From assembly GCA_039923855.1 (NCBI GenBank), contig JBDTBW010000019.1:1-64000 (forward strand): a DNA stretch of 64,000 bases, read 5' to 3'. The notes under the pieces were generated by a model, which was given only the letters and a program-made list of their open reading frames with translations, ran no database searches and was not told the origin of the DNA. The translations under genes and the position numbers were made by a program. Origin of the DNA: 66-474 sp039923855. Lineage in GTDB: Bacteria > Pseudomonadota > Gammaproteobacteria > Xanthomonadales > Rhodanobacteraceae. Position 1 is the first letter of the stretch. Each line of letters begins with the position of its first letter. Below are positions 1 to 7,369 of this stretch, piece after piece.

Positions 1-154
1 CGGTGCGCGCCGGACTGCCGGCCACGAAGTGCTCGCACAATCGCAAGGTCTGCCGAGCGCTGAGCTTGGAGCGTTTGAGTCGCACCTGACCATCCTAGAA
101 TGCCTCGTTTCCTAGGACAGCCCCAAATATATTTATCTCCGCCGCCGCAGCACC
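1..154. other. left edge, no assignable gene
   Basis: Three plus-strand frames are open from the window edge for 60 to 110 bases and then stop. None gives a recognisable protein end, so this may be the tail of a gene lying to the left or plain intergenic DNA. Confidence 0.3.
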
Positions 155-1078
155 TTATATGTTGCTCACCCCATGTGGCACATGTCCGGTGGCGACGTGG
201 CGGCGCGCGGAGTCGGCATTGGCGCGCGAGTCGTCGAAGAAGATGTCGGCGCCGAAGGCTTCCAGGAACGGGCCCTTGTCGCGGCCGCCGAGGAACAGCG
301 CTTCGTCGATACGCACGCCCCACGCGCGCAAGGTGAGGATCACGCGCTTGTGCGCAGGCGCCGAACGCGCGGTGACCAGCGCGGTGCGGATCGGCGAGGC
401 TTCGGCCGGAAACGCCGCCTGCAGGCGATGCAGCGCGGCCAGAAAACCGCGGAACGGGCCGCCCGACAACGGTTCGTCCCAACGCTCCGATTCATTGCGA
501 TGGAACGCGTCCAGCCCCTGCTCCTGCGATACCCGCTCGGATTCATCACTGAAGATCACCGCGTCGCCGTCGAAGGCGATACGCAATTGCTGTGGATGGG
601 TGCGCCGCGCTTGCGAGGGCAGGATCGTCGCGGCGGCGACGTTCGACTTTAGCGCGCGCGCGACATCGTCGGCGTTCGACGACAGGAACAGATCGGCGTG
701 GAACGGCGCGATGTAATCGGAGGTCGGCTCACCGGAGGTGAACGCCGCGCGCGTGATGCCGAGCCCGTGGTGCTGGATCGAATTGAAGATGCGCAAGCCG
801 GTGTCGCCGGAATTGCGCGACAACAGGATGATCTCGACCTTGGGCATTTCCGGCGCGGGTTGGTTGAGCGCCAGCAGCTTGCGCGCCAGCGGGAACGCCA
901 CGCCGGGTTCGAGCAGATCGTTTTCGTGCGCGATCTGGTAAGCGCGATAAGCATCCAGCCCATCGCGCTCGAACAGCGCGTGCGATTCTGAAAGATCAAA
1001 CAACGCGCGCGAGGAGATCGCCACGACCAGACGATCGTCGCGTAGGGATTCAGAGGTGTGGGCGCCTTGCACTTCCAT
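155..1078 (-). CDS. cytosolic 5'-nucleotidase family protein
   Basis: A 307-residue protein of the NT5C-type 5'-nucleotidase family, HAD-like phosphatases that dephosphorylate nucleoside monophosphates in the cytoplasm. Visible family signatures are an N-terminal SSRALFDLSESHALFE block, the central LLSRNSGDTGLRIFNSI stretch, a HAD-type DGDAVIFSDESE motif with nucleophile Asp in the middle of the protein, and a C-terminal FFDDSRANAD motif supplying the metal-binding acidic residues. The ATG at 1078 is preferred because extension to 1123 would need a TTG codon. The gene stands alone, divergent from the asparagine-synthase-like gene. Family assignment is firm; the substrate cannot be read from sequence. 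Confidence 0.85.
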   Translation of the reverse strand: MEVQGAHTSESLRDDRLVVAISSRALFDLSESHALFERDGLDAYRAYQIAHENDLLEPGVAFPLARKLLALNQPAPEMPKVEIILLSRNSGDTGLRIFNSIQHHGLGITRAAFTSGEPTSDYIAPFHADLFLSSNADDVARALKSNVAAATILPSQARRTHPQQLRIAFDGDAVIFSDESERVSQEQGLDAFHRNESERWDEPLSGGPFRGFLAALHRLQAAFPAEASPIRTALVTARSAPAHKRVILTLRAWGVRIDEALFLGGRDKGPFLEAFGADIFFDDSRANADSARRHVATGHVPHGVSNI

Positions 1079-1335
1079 CCACCCAGTGTCGGACAAACGC
1101 GGGCTGTGCGCCAGATGCCGCAACCCCCGCCTTCATCAGTTCGCGGCCATCGCCAGCTTCGCTGATTGCAGACAATCGCGATGGTCAGCCGCTTTCGGTG
1201 TATCGACCGCAGTTTACCTTTAGACAGCACTGCACGAACGAGAGGCACTTCAACGCCACAAAGGCATTGGCATGCTTGGTGCTGTCAGAATCCCATGTGG
1301 AAACAGACGCTATTCTGGTAATCACGAGCCGCCTC

Positions 1336-2868
1336 ATGAAGATCGGAAACGCTGCACCTTCGAACCCCAGATGGCTCGAAGAGCCATTCCTGCATCTCCG
1401 TCTACGTGATGGAGCGACGCAACAAACCGGGCAAGCCAGCACCTTGCTGGGAACCAAGTTGCCGGCCGGCGCCAGCGGCATCCCGGAAGGGTTGTACGGC
1501 GAATGGGATTGGGACGGGGAAACCCTTACCGTCTGCAACGATCGCTACGGCATCTATCCGCTGTACTGGTATCAGCACGGAGATGATTTCGGTCTGTCGC
1601 CCTCGATCCCGAAGTTGGTAGAACTCGGCGCACCTCGCGACTGGGACGAAGATGCACTCGCCGTACTGATGCGGTTCGAAGCCTGTCTCGGCGAGGACAC
1701 GCCGTTCAAAGCAATCCGCGCGTTGCCGCCTGGCGCGACATTGACGTGGCATGCGGGTCAGGTCGCAGTGACCAGCGTGCCGCTGCCGATCCCCGAGCCG
1801 TTCGGCGGCACTCGTGACGAAGCGATCGAGTATTTCATCGAACTGTTCCGGGCAGCGATCCGCCGCCGGCCGCCGCCTGAAGCTGGTTTCGGAATGCCGC
1901 TGAGTGCGGGTCGCGATTCGCGCCACATATTACTGGAACTTCTGGAAGCGGGCTGGAGGCCGAGCTATTGTGCCAGCGCCCACTTCTATCCACCGCGTCC
2001 CGATTATGATCCGGCACTAGCCGCGCAGCTGACGGCATTAGCCGGGATCGAACACGTCGCGCTCGAACAGCCGAGATCCCAACTCAGCGTGCTGACGCGC
2101 CATTACCGCCTGACCAACTACTGCACGATGATCCCCTCATTTTTTCTGTGGGTCGTTTCAGATTATTTGCACGGCAGGACCGAAACAGTGTACGACGGGT
2201 TGGGAGGCGATGTGCTCTCGGCGGGAGCATTCCTGACCCAAGAGCGGCTGGCCTTGTACGAGGCAAGTCGTTTTAGCGAGTTGGCCGATCTGGACCTCGA
2301 CCCTGAAAGCGAAGGTACGCTGAAGTCCCGTTTGGCACCTGCGTTATATCGCCGCCTGTCCCGGGAACGTGCGCAGGCGCACTTCGTACGGCACCTTGAG
2401 CGCCATTCCGGCGCTCCCGATCCTGTAAGCCGTTTCTTCTTCCATAACCGAACTCGACGCAGCATCGCGCTGCAACCCTGTCGCATCTTCGGCCGCTTTC
2501 AGACGGTCCATTGCCCGTATCTGGATCACGCGTTGTTCGACCATCTCTCCTCGTTGCCTGCGCGCATGCTAGTTGACCACGCGTTGCACACCGACGCAAT
2601 CCATCGCGCGTTTCCTCGTTACGCCGGAGTTCCATTCAACGGAAAATCGGACCCACCTAAACACGATGATGCGCATTACTGGCGCTTGCTGTGCGAAGTG
2701 GCCGGGGGGGTGTTAAGCCACCCGCGTTCGAGAGTATTTCGAAAAAGCACGATGTTGCCACGTTTAGCTCTCTACGCGGTCGACCGCGAGCGCCGTCGTG
2801 GCATCGAATGGATCGGGCTGCGCGTCGCTTATCTGCTCGGACTGGAAGCGCTAACGAATGCCTCCTGA
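1336..2868 (+). CDS. asparagine-synthase-like protein lacking the N-terminal cysteine
   Basis: A 510-residue protein (ATG at 1336; an in-frame GTG at 1198 would add 46 unconserved residues). It has the two-part layout of class II asparagine synthetases. The first 170 residues contain a glutaminase-like fold signature (WDWDGETLTVCNDRYGIYPLY), then a PP-loop ATP-pyrophosphatase motif appears as LSAGRDSRH in place of the usual SGGxDS. The catalytic Cys2 required for glutamine hydrolysis is absent (it starts Met-Lys-Ile-Gly), so the amidotransferase half is probably inactive. It may be an ATP-dependent amide- or ring-forming enzyme rather than a true AsnB. No biosynthetic neighbours are present: it faces a 5'-nucleotidase and ends 14 bp from the convergent acyl-CoA dehydrogenase. 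No strong Shine-Dalgarno precedes the ATG. Confidence 0.7.
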   Translation: MKIGNAAPSNPRWLEEPFLHLRLRDGATQQTGQASTLLGTKLPAGASGIPEGLYGEWDWDGETLTVCNDRYGIYPLYWYQHGDDFGLSPSIPKLVELGAPRDWDEDALAVLMRFEACLGEDTPFKAIRALPPGATLTWHAGQVAVTSVPLPIPEPFGGTRDEAIEYFIELFRAAIRRRPPPEAGFGMPLSAGRDSRHILLELLEAGWRPSYCASAHFYPPRPDYDPALAAQLTALAGIEHVALEQPRSQLSVLTRHYRLTNYCTMIPSFFLWVVSDYLHGRTETVYDGLGGDVLSAGAFLTQERLALYEASRFSELADLDLDPESEGTLKSRLAPALYRRLSRERAQAHFVRHLERHSGAPDPVSRFFFHNRTRRSIALQPCRIFGRFQTVHCPYLDHALFDHLSSLPARMLVDHALHTDAIHRAFPRYAGVPFNGKSDPPKHDDAHYWRLLCEVAGGVLSHPRSRVFRKSTMLPRLALYAVDRERRRGIEWIGLRVAYLLGLEALTNAS

Positions 2869-2882
2869 ATTCTCGCCACCGT

Positions 2883-4043
2883 CTATCGGAGCCCGGTTTC
2901 GTTTCTGGCTATGACCAGGCGCTGGATTTCCGACGTGCCTTCGTAGATCTCGGTAATCTTGGCGTCGCGGAAATAACGCTCCAGCGGCATCTCCTTGGAA
3001 TAGCCCATGCCGCCGTGCACCTGCACCGCTTGATGCGTGATCCACATCGCGGCTTCCGAGGCGGTCAGCTTGGCGACCGCCGCTTCGGTCGAGAAACGCG
3101 CGCCGGTCTCGAGCGATTGCTGTTTCAGCCACGCCGCACGCAGGGTCAGCAATTCCGATGCATCGAGTTTGCATTTCATGTCGGCGACCTTGGCCTGGAT
3201 CATCTGGAACGAACCGATCGGCTGACCGAATGCCTTGCGCTCGCGCGCATACTCGAGCGTGGCTTGATAAGCGGCGCGCGCGATGCCGATCGCCTGCGAG
3301 GCGATGCCGATGCGGCCCGCATCCAGCACGCCCATCGCGATCTTGAAGCCGTGGCCTTCCTCGCCGATCACTTCGTCGGGCGTAGCGCGGTAATCATCGA
3401 ACTCGATTTCGCAGGTGGCCGAGGCGCGGATACCGAGCTTGGGCTCGGTCTTTCCGCTGCGAAAACCCGCGCGCGCGGTGTCGACCATGAAGGCGGTGAT
3501 GCCGCGCGAGCCGTTGTCCGGATCGCTCATCGCAAACAATAAAATGTACTTGGCGACCGAGCCGGAAGTGATCCAGCTCTTCTTGCCGCTGATCGCGAAA
3601 CCGCCGTCGGCTTGTTTGACCGCGCGGCAGCGCATCGCGGTGGCGTCCGAACCCGATTGCGGTTCGGTCAGCGCGAACGCTCCGATCGCCTCGCCGCTGG
3701 CGATGGGTGTGACGTATTTTTTCTTCTGCGCCTCGTTGCCGAACTTCAGCAGGCCATTGCAGTACAGCGTGTTGTTGACCGACATGATGGTCGAATGCGC
3801 GCAATCGGCCGCGGCGATCTCGATCATCGCCAGCACATAAGCGATCGCGTCCATGCCCGCACCACCGTACTCGGTCGGCACTTCGATGCCCATCAGGCCC
3901 AATGCGCCCATCTCGCGGATATTCTCCAGCGGAAACGCGCCGGATTTGTCGAAATCTGCCGCCACCGGTGCGATGCGCTTCTGCGCGAAATCGCGCGCGA
4001 TCGACTGGATCTGCAACTGCTCTTCGCTGAAATCGAAATCCAT
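2883..4043 (-). CDS. acyl-CoA dehydrogenase
   Basis: A 386-residue flavoprotein of the short/medium-chain acyl-CoA dehydrogenase family. It oxidises acyl-CoA to trans-2-enoyl-CoA and passes electrons to ETF in fatty-acid or branched-chain amino-acid degradation. Visible signatures are FALTEPQSGSDA and the SGKKSWITSG segment of the FAD-binding middle domain, the ERKAFGQPI helix, QVHGGMGYSKE, and the C-terminal ITEIYEGTSEIQR block whose first Glu in YEG sits at the usual catalytic-base position. The internal ATG (MDFDFSEEQ) at 4043 matches the normal N-terminus better than the longer form at 4067. It is convergent with the asparagine-synthase-like gene, and nothing nearby identifies its chain-length specificity. 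Confidence 0.9.
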   Translation of the reverse strand: MDFDFSEEQLQIQSIARDFAQKRIAPVAADFDKSGAFPLENIREMGALGLMGIEVPTEYGGAGMDAIAYVLAMIEIAAADCAHSTIMSVNNTLYCNGLLKFGNEAQKKKYVTPIASGEAIGAFALTEPQSGSDATAMRCRAVKQADGGFAISGKKSWITSGSVAKYILLFAMSDPDNGSRGITAFMVDTARAGFRSGKTEPKLGIRASATCEIEFDDYRATPDEVIGEEGHGFKIAMGVLDAGRIGIASQAIGIARAAYQATLEYARERKAFGQPIGSFQMIQAKVADMKCKLDASELLTLRAAWLKQQSLETGARFSTEAAVAKLTASEAAMWITHQAVQVHGGMGYSKEMPLERYFRDAKITEIYEGTSEIQRLVIARNETGLR

Positions 4044-4091
4044 GCTGGCTCCCGCTTTGCTCAACAAGATTGCAAAAAAGAATCGGCGATT

Positions 4092-4898
4092 TTAGCGGGT
4101 TTGCGCGCGTCGCGCAGGCAGGTGTTGACGCAGCATCCATTCGAGCAAACCCGGGGTTGCGTAGGCGCGCGGCCAGATCACATGCGGTGATGGATCTTTC
4201 GGCCCGTGCGCGTACTCGGTATAGCGCGGGTGACCGCCCGCTGCGCGCAACGCGCGCACAACGTTACGCGAACCAACCATCGCGCCGCCATAGCCGGTCT
4301 CGACATCGGTGTCGTTGTCATCTGCGGCGTGGAACACCCATTCGGGCACATCGGCTATCGACGCGAGTCCCACAAGCTCGGTCATCCCCGACATCGGCAC
4401 CAATGCCGCGAAACAATCGGGCCATGCTTTGGCCATATCCCACACGCCGGTCGCGCCGGTGGAGAGTCCGGTCAACACGATCCGGCGATGATCGACCGGC
4501 CACTCGCGCTCGATGCCGGCGATCACCGCCATGACTTGCGCCGATACCCAATAATCCTGCGGCGACTGCGGCGCGGCGAACAGCAAACGGATATGGTTGC
4601 GCCGCGCTTCATCCAGCAATTGCAGCGCGCCGTTCGCGCCGCTGGCGATCTGGTCCTCGTTGTTGACGCCGTTCTGGCCGGAACCGTGCAGGAACACGAT
4701 CAGCGACAGTTTTTCGTGCGCGTCGACGTGCGGCGGCACGAACAGGCGATATGGCAAACCGCCCCCGCCCGGGGCGCGGCGATACAGCGCATGTCGATAC
4801 CAGCCGGCGTCTCGCGTGCCGGCTTGGGATGCGCGGATCGCGCCCAAGGCCACCAACGACAGCGCGGCTAGCAACAACGACAACAGGATTCGTGGCAT
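4092..4898 (-). CDS. exported alpha/beta-hydrolase, PHB-depolymerase/esterase-like
   Basis: A 268-residue secreted hydrolase. Starting at the ATG at 4898 gives a classic signal peptide (Arg followed by a Leu/Ala-rich core ending near residue 25). The mature part shows an oxyanion segment IVFLHGSGQNG, a nucleophile elbow GLSTGATGVW with the Ser inside GxSxG, an Asp-rich stretch (HAADDNDTDVE) and a late PSPHVIW histidine. This is the layout of polyhydroxybutyrate-depolymerase/LpqC-type esterases acting in the periplasm or outside the cell. Upstream extension to 5030 would run through the operator of the neighbouring arsR gene and is not credible. Substrate unknown. Confidence 0.75.
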   Translation of the reverse strand: MPRILLSLLLAALSLVALGAIRASQAGTRDAGWYRHALYRRAPGGGGLPYRLFVPPHVDAHEKLSLIVFLHGSGQNGVNNEDQIASGANGALQLLDEARRNHIRLLFAAPQSPQDYWVSAQVMAVIAGIEREWPVDHRRIVLTGLSTGATGVWDMAKAWPDCFAALVPMSGMTELVGLASIADVPEWVFHAADDNDTDVETGYGGAMVGSRNVVRALRAAGGHPRYTEYAHGPKDPSPHVIWPRAYATPGLLEWMLRQHLPARRAQTR

Positions 4899-4985
4899 CA
4901 GCGCGTCCGGCGGATGGGGCGCACAGCTTAGCCGGCGAGGCTGTCCGCAGATCAAATGCTGGCCAAGCGGCCCGGGGATTGCTTT

Positions 4986-5009
4986 ATCTTTCCATCCTGA
5001 TATAAAGAT
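4986..5009. promoter_or_regulatory. candidate operator of the ArsR-methyltransferase gene
   Basis: A perfect inverted repeat ATCTTT-N12-AAAGAT ends 3 bases before the ATG at 5013. ArsR-family dimers bind such repeats. Here the right arm occupies the place where a ribosome-binding site should be, so a bound repressor would cover the start region. Autoregulation is inferred, and no -10/-35 could be fixed with confidence. Confidence 0.5.
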
Positions 5010-5012
5010 GCA

Positions 5013-5957
5013 ATGCTCGATCTGGGCCAAGCCACCGCCCTGCTGCGCCTACTGTCCGACCCGACCCGGGTGCGGCTGCTGGCGCTGTTGCGGCGCGAGG
5101 AACTGACCGTGGCCGAATTATCGGCGGTGCTGGGATTGGCGCAACCGCGCGTCTCGACGCACCTGGCCAAATTGAAGGACGCCGGCCTGGTGCGCGACCG
5201 CCGCGCCGGGGTGTCGGCGTATTACCGCTTCAACGACAACGACGCCGATGGCGCCGCTGACGTATTGCGCGCATTGGAGGGCGGCATCGACGATGCGCTG
5301 ATCGTGGCAGACGCGCAGCGTTTGCCCGCGGTATTGGCGCGGCGCGCGCGAGAGCGCGGCTGGGCGGACACGGTCGCCGGAGACATGGAGCGGCATTATT
5401 CGCCCGGTCGCACCTGGGAAACGCTTGCGCGCACACTGCTGCAATTACTGGAGACGGGCGACGTGCTCGACATCGCGTCCGGCGACGGCGTACTGGCGGA
5501 ACTGCTGGCGCCGCACGCGCATTCGATCGTATGCGTGGATTCCAGCGAGCGCGTGGTAGCCGCCGCGCGCGAACGCCTGAAAACATTCCGCAACGTCGAA
5601 GTGATCGAAGGCGACATGCACACGCTCGAAGGTGTCTTCAACCCGGGCAAGCGCCGCTTCGATCTGGTGTTGATGATGCACGCAATGACCTACAGCGCGC
5701 ATCCGGCCAAGGCGATCGCCGAAGCCGCGCGCGTGTTGAACCCCGGCGGCCGCTTGCTGGCGGCGACCTTGGCAAAACATGCGCATCGCGCCGCGGTTGC
5801 GCCGTTCGATCATCGCAACCTCGGTTTCAAGCGCGAGGAACTGATCGGCTTTGCACGCAAGGCCGGGCTGCAAGTGCTGCATTGCCAAGACGTGTCGCGC
5901 GAGGCACGCCCGCCGCATTTCGAAGTGTTGAGTTTATTGGCGAAGAAGCCACCATGA
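5013..5957 (+). CDS. ArsR-family regulator fused to SAM-dependent methyltransferase
   Basis: A 314-residue two-domain protein. Residues 1-95 are an ArsR winged helix (SDPTRVRLLALL, then recognition helix around GLAQPRVSTHLAKLKDAGLV). Residues about 140-300 are a class I methyltransferase with SAM motif VLDIASGDGVLAELL and the usual post-motif acidic VVCVDSS-like strand. This fusion is a known neighbour of metH in related gammaproteobacteria. Its position directly upstream of both metH halves suggests it senses SAM or S-adenosylhomocysteine and controls the methionine cycle, but that role is inferred from context. No ribosome-binding site is visible: the palindrome at 4986-5009 sits in its place. 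Confidence 0.85.
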   Translation: MLDLGQATALLRLLSDPTRVRLLALLRREELTVAELSAVLGLAQPRVSTHLAKLKDAGLVRDRRAGVSAYYRFNDNDADGAADVLRALEGGIDDALIVADAQRLPAVLARRARERGWADTVAGDMERHYSPGRTWETLARTLLQLLETGDVLDIASGDGVLAELLAPHAHSIVCVDSSERVVAAARERLKTFRNVEVIEGDMHTLEGVFNPGKRRFDLVLMMHAMTYSAHPAKAIAEAARVLNPGGRLLAATLAKHAHRAAVAPFDHRNLGFKREELIGFARKAGLQVLHCQDVSREARPPHFEVLSLLAKKPP

Positions 5958-5960
5958 AAC

Positions 5961-6075
5961 AGCCCCTCTCCCTTCGGGAGAGGGGCTGGGGTGAGGGTCC
6001 GAATCTTGTGTGGCATTGCGCAAGCTCCGAACCCTCACCCGGTGCTTCGCGCCACCCTCTCCCGAAGGGAGAGGG
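5961..6075. repeat. dispersed palindromic repeat element, copy 1
   Basis: A perfect hairpin (GCCCCTCTCCC-ttc-GGGAGAGGGGC) at 5962-5986 is followed by GGGTGAGGGT. After an unrelated middle come ACCCTCACCC and a second hairpin CCCTCTCCC-gaa-GGGAGAGGG at 6054-6075. The whole element is thus a near-palindrome of hairpins joined by inverted TGAGGGT arms. It lies between the arsR fusion and metH. The same architecture recurs in this window at 7226, 9440, 10219, 41495 and (half) 50403. Confidence 0.85.
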
Positions 6076-6099
6076 ATAGAGCAATAAGGAAGTACTCGG

Positions 6100-7203
6100 A
6101 TGACTACCCACCTCTACCTGCACCCCCAGCGCGTAACAAAACTGCAAGACGCGCTCGCGCAACGCATCCTCGTGCTCGATGGCGCGATGGGCACCATGCT
6201 GCAGGCGCACGCACTGGACGAGCAGGGTTATCGCGGCGAGCGCTTCGTCAGCGGTTGCGATGCGCAACACGTTCACCCGCACGAAGGCGAACATGCGCGT
6301 GCCGACGGCTGCGCGCGCGACTTGCGCGGCAACAACGATCTATTGAGTCTTACCAAACCACATCTTATCCGCGAGGTGCATTTTTCCTATCTGCGCGCCG
6401 GCGCGGATCTGGTCGAGACCAACACCTTCAATTCGACCTCGATCAGCCAGGCCGACTATGGCCTGCAGCATCTGGTGCGCGAGTTGAATCGCGAGGGCGC
6501 GCGCATCGCGCGTGAAGCCTGCGCGGAGATCGAAAAGGAAACACCCGATCGCCCACGCTTCGTGATCGGCGTGCTCGGACCGACCAGCCGCACCGCCTCG
6601 TTGTCGCCCGACGTCAACAATCCGGGTTTTCGCAACGTCGATTTCGATGAATTGCGCGAGGCCTACGCGGAAGCGACGCGCGGCTTGATCGAAGGCGGCT
6701 GCGATGCGCTGTTGGTCGAAACCATTTTCGACACCCTCAACGCCAAGGCTGCGTTGTTCGCAACCGCTGAAGTTTTCGATGAAGTCGGCGGCCGCCTGCC
6801 GATGATGATCTCCGGCACCATCACCGACCGTTCCGGGCGCACGCTGTCAGGGCAGACCGCCGAGGCGTTCTGGTATTCGGTCGCGCACGCGCGGCCGCTC
6901 GCAGTGGGTTTGAACTGCGCGCTCGGCGCGAAGGACTTGCGCGAACACATCGAGGCGTTGGCACAGGTCGCCGATTGTTTCATCAGCGCGCATCCCAACG
7001 CCGGATTGCCTAACGCATTCGGCGGCTACGACGAAACGCCGGGAGAAATGGCGGCGACACTCGGAGAATTCGCGCGCTCGGGCCTGCTAAACATTGTCGG
7101 CGGTTGCTGCGGAACGACACCGGAACATATCAAAGCGATCGCAGAAGCGGTGCGCGATTGCAACCCGCGCGCGCTGCCGCGCGCATTCGTGGCCGCGGCG
7201 TGA
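6100..7203 (+). CDS. metH: methionine synthase, homocysteine-binding half
   Basis: A 367-residue protein equal to the N-terminal (homocysteine methyltransferase) module of cobalamin-dependent methionine synthase. It has LDGAMGTMLQ at the barrel start, ETNTFNST, and the three zinc-ligand cysteines in GLNCALG and GGCCGTTPEH. Zinc activates the homocysteine thiol for methylation to methionine. The cobalamin, folate and activation modules are in the next gene, so the enzyme is split, as known in Xanthomonadales. An oddity is that the loop before RDLRGNNDLL carries about 19 extra residues rich in His and Cys (CDAQHVHPHEGEH) that standard MetH does not have. It is separated from its partner by a repeat element. 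Confidence 0.92.
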   Translation: MTTHLYLHPQRVTKLQDALAQRILVLDGAMGTMLQAHALDEQGYRGERFVSGCDAQHVHPHEGEHARADGCARDLRGNNDLLSLTKPHLIREVHFSYLRAGADLVETNTFNSTSISQADYGLQHLVRELNREGARIAREACAEIEKETPDRPRFVIGVLGPTSRTASLSPDVNNPGFRNVDFDELREAYAEATRGLIEGGCDALLVETIFDTLNAKAALFATAEVFDEVGGRLPMMISGTITDRSGRTLSGQTAEAFWYSVAHARPLAVGLNCALGAKDLREHIEALAQVADCFISAHPNAGLPNAFGGYDETPGEMAATLGEFARSGLLNIVGGCCGTTPEHIKAIAEAVRDCNPRALPRAFVAAA

Positions 7204-7225
7204 TCCTGGCCAGATTGCACGCTGT

Positions 7226-7340
7226 TCCCCCTCCCCCAGCCGGGGAAGGTAGGGGTGGGGGCTATGCCAGCAATCAAGCATATGCCCACGACGCTGGCGC
7301 TCGTTTGCCCCCATCCCTGCCTTCCCCCGCTGGGGGAAGG
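7226..7340. repeat. dispersed palindromic repeat element, copy 2 (between metH halves)
   Basis: A C-run/G-run variant of the same element. The left hairpin pairs TTCCCC...GGGGAA and runs into TAGGGGTGGGGG; the right part is CCCCCATCCCTGCC followed by CTTCCCCC-gct-GGGGGAAG. It fills almost all of the 166-bp gap between the two metH genes, so any metH transcript carries both hairpins. Confidence 0.75.
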
Positions 7341-7369
7341 AGTTGGTTTCGCGCATCGGAACGTTTTCG

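Noticed and set aside
1336..2868. Lasso-peptide cyclase
   Set aside because: No precursor peptide, transglutaminase-like protease or lasso transporter lies nearby.
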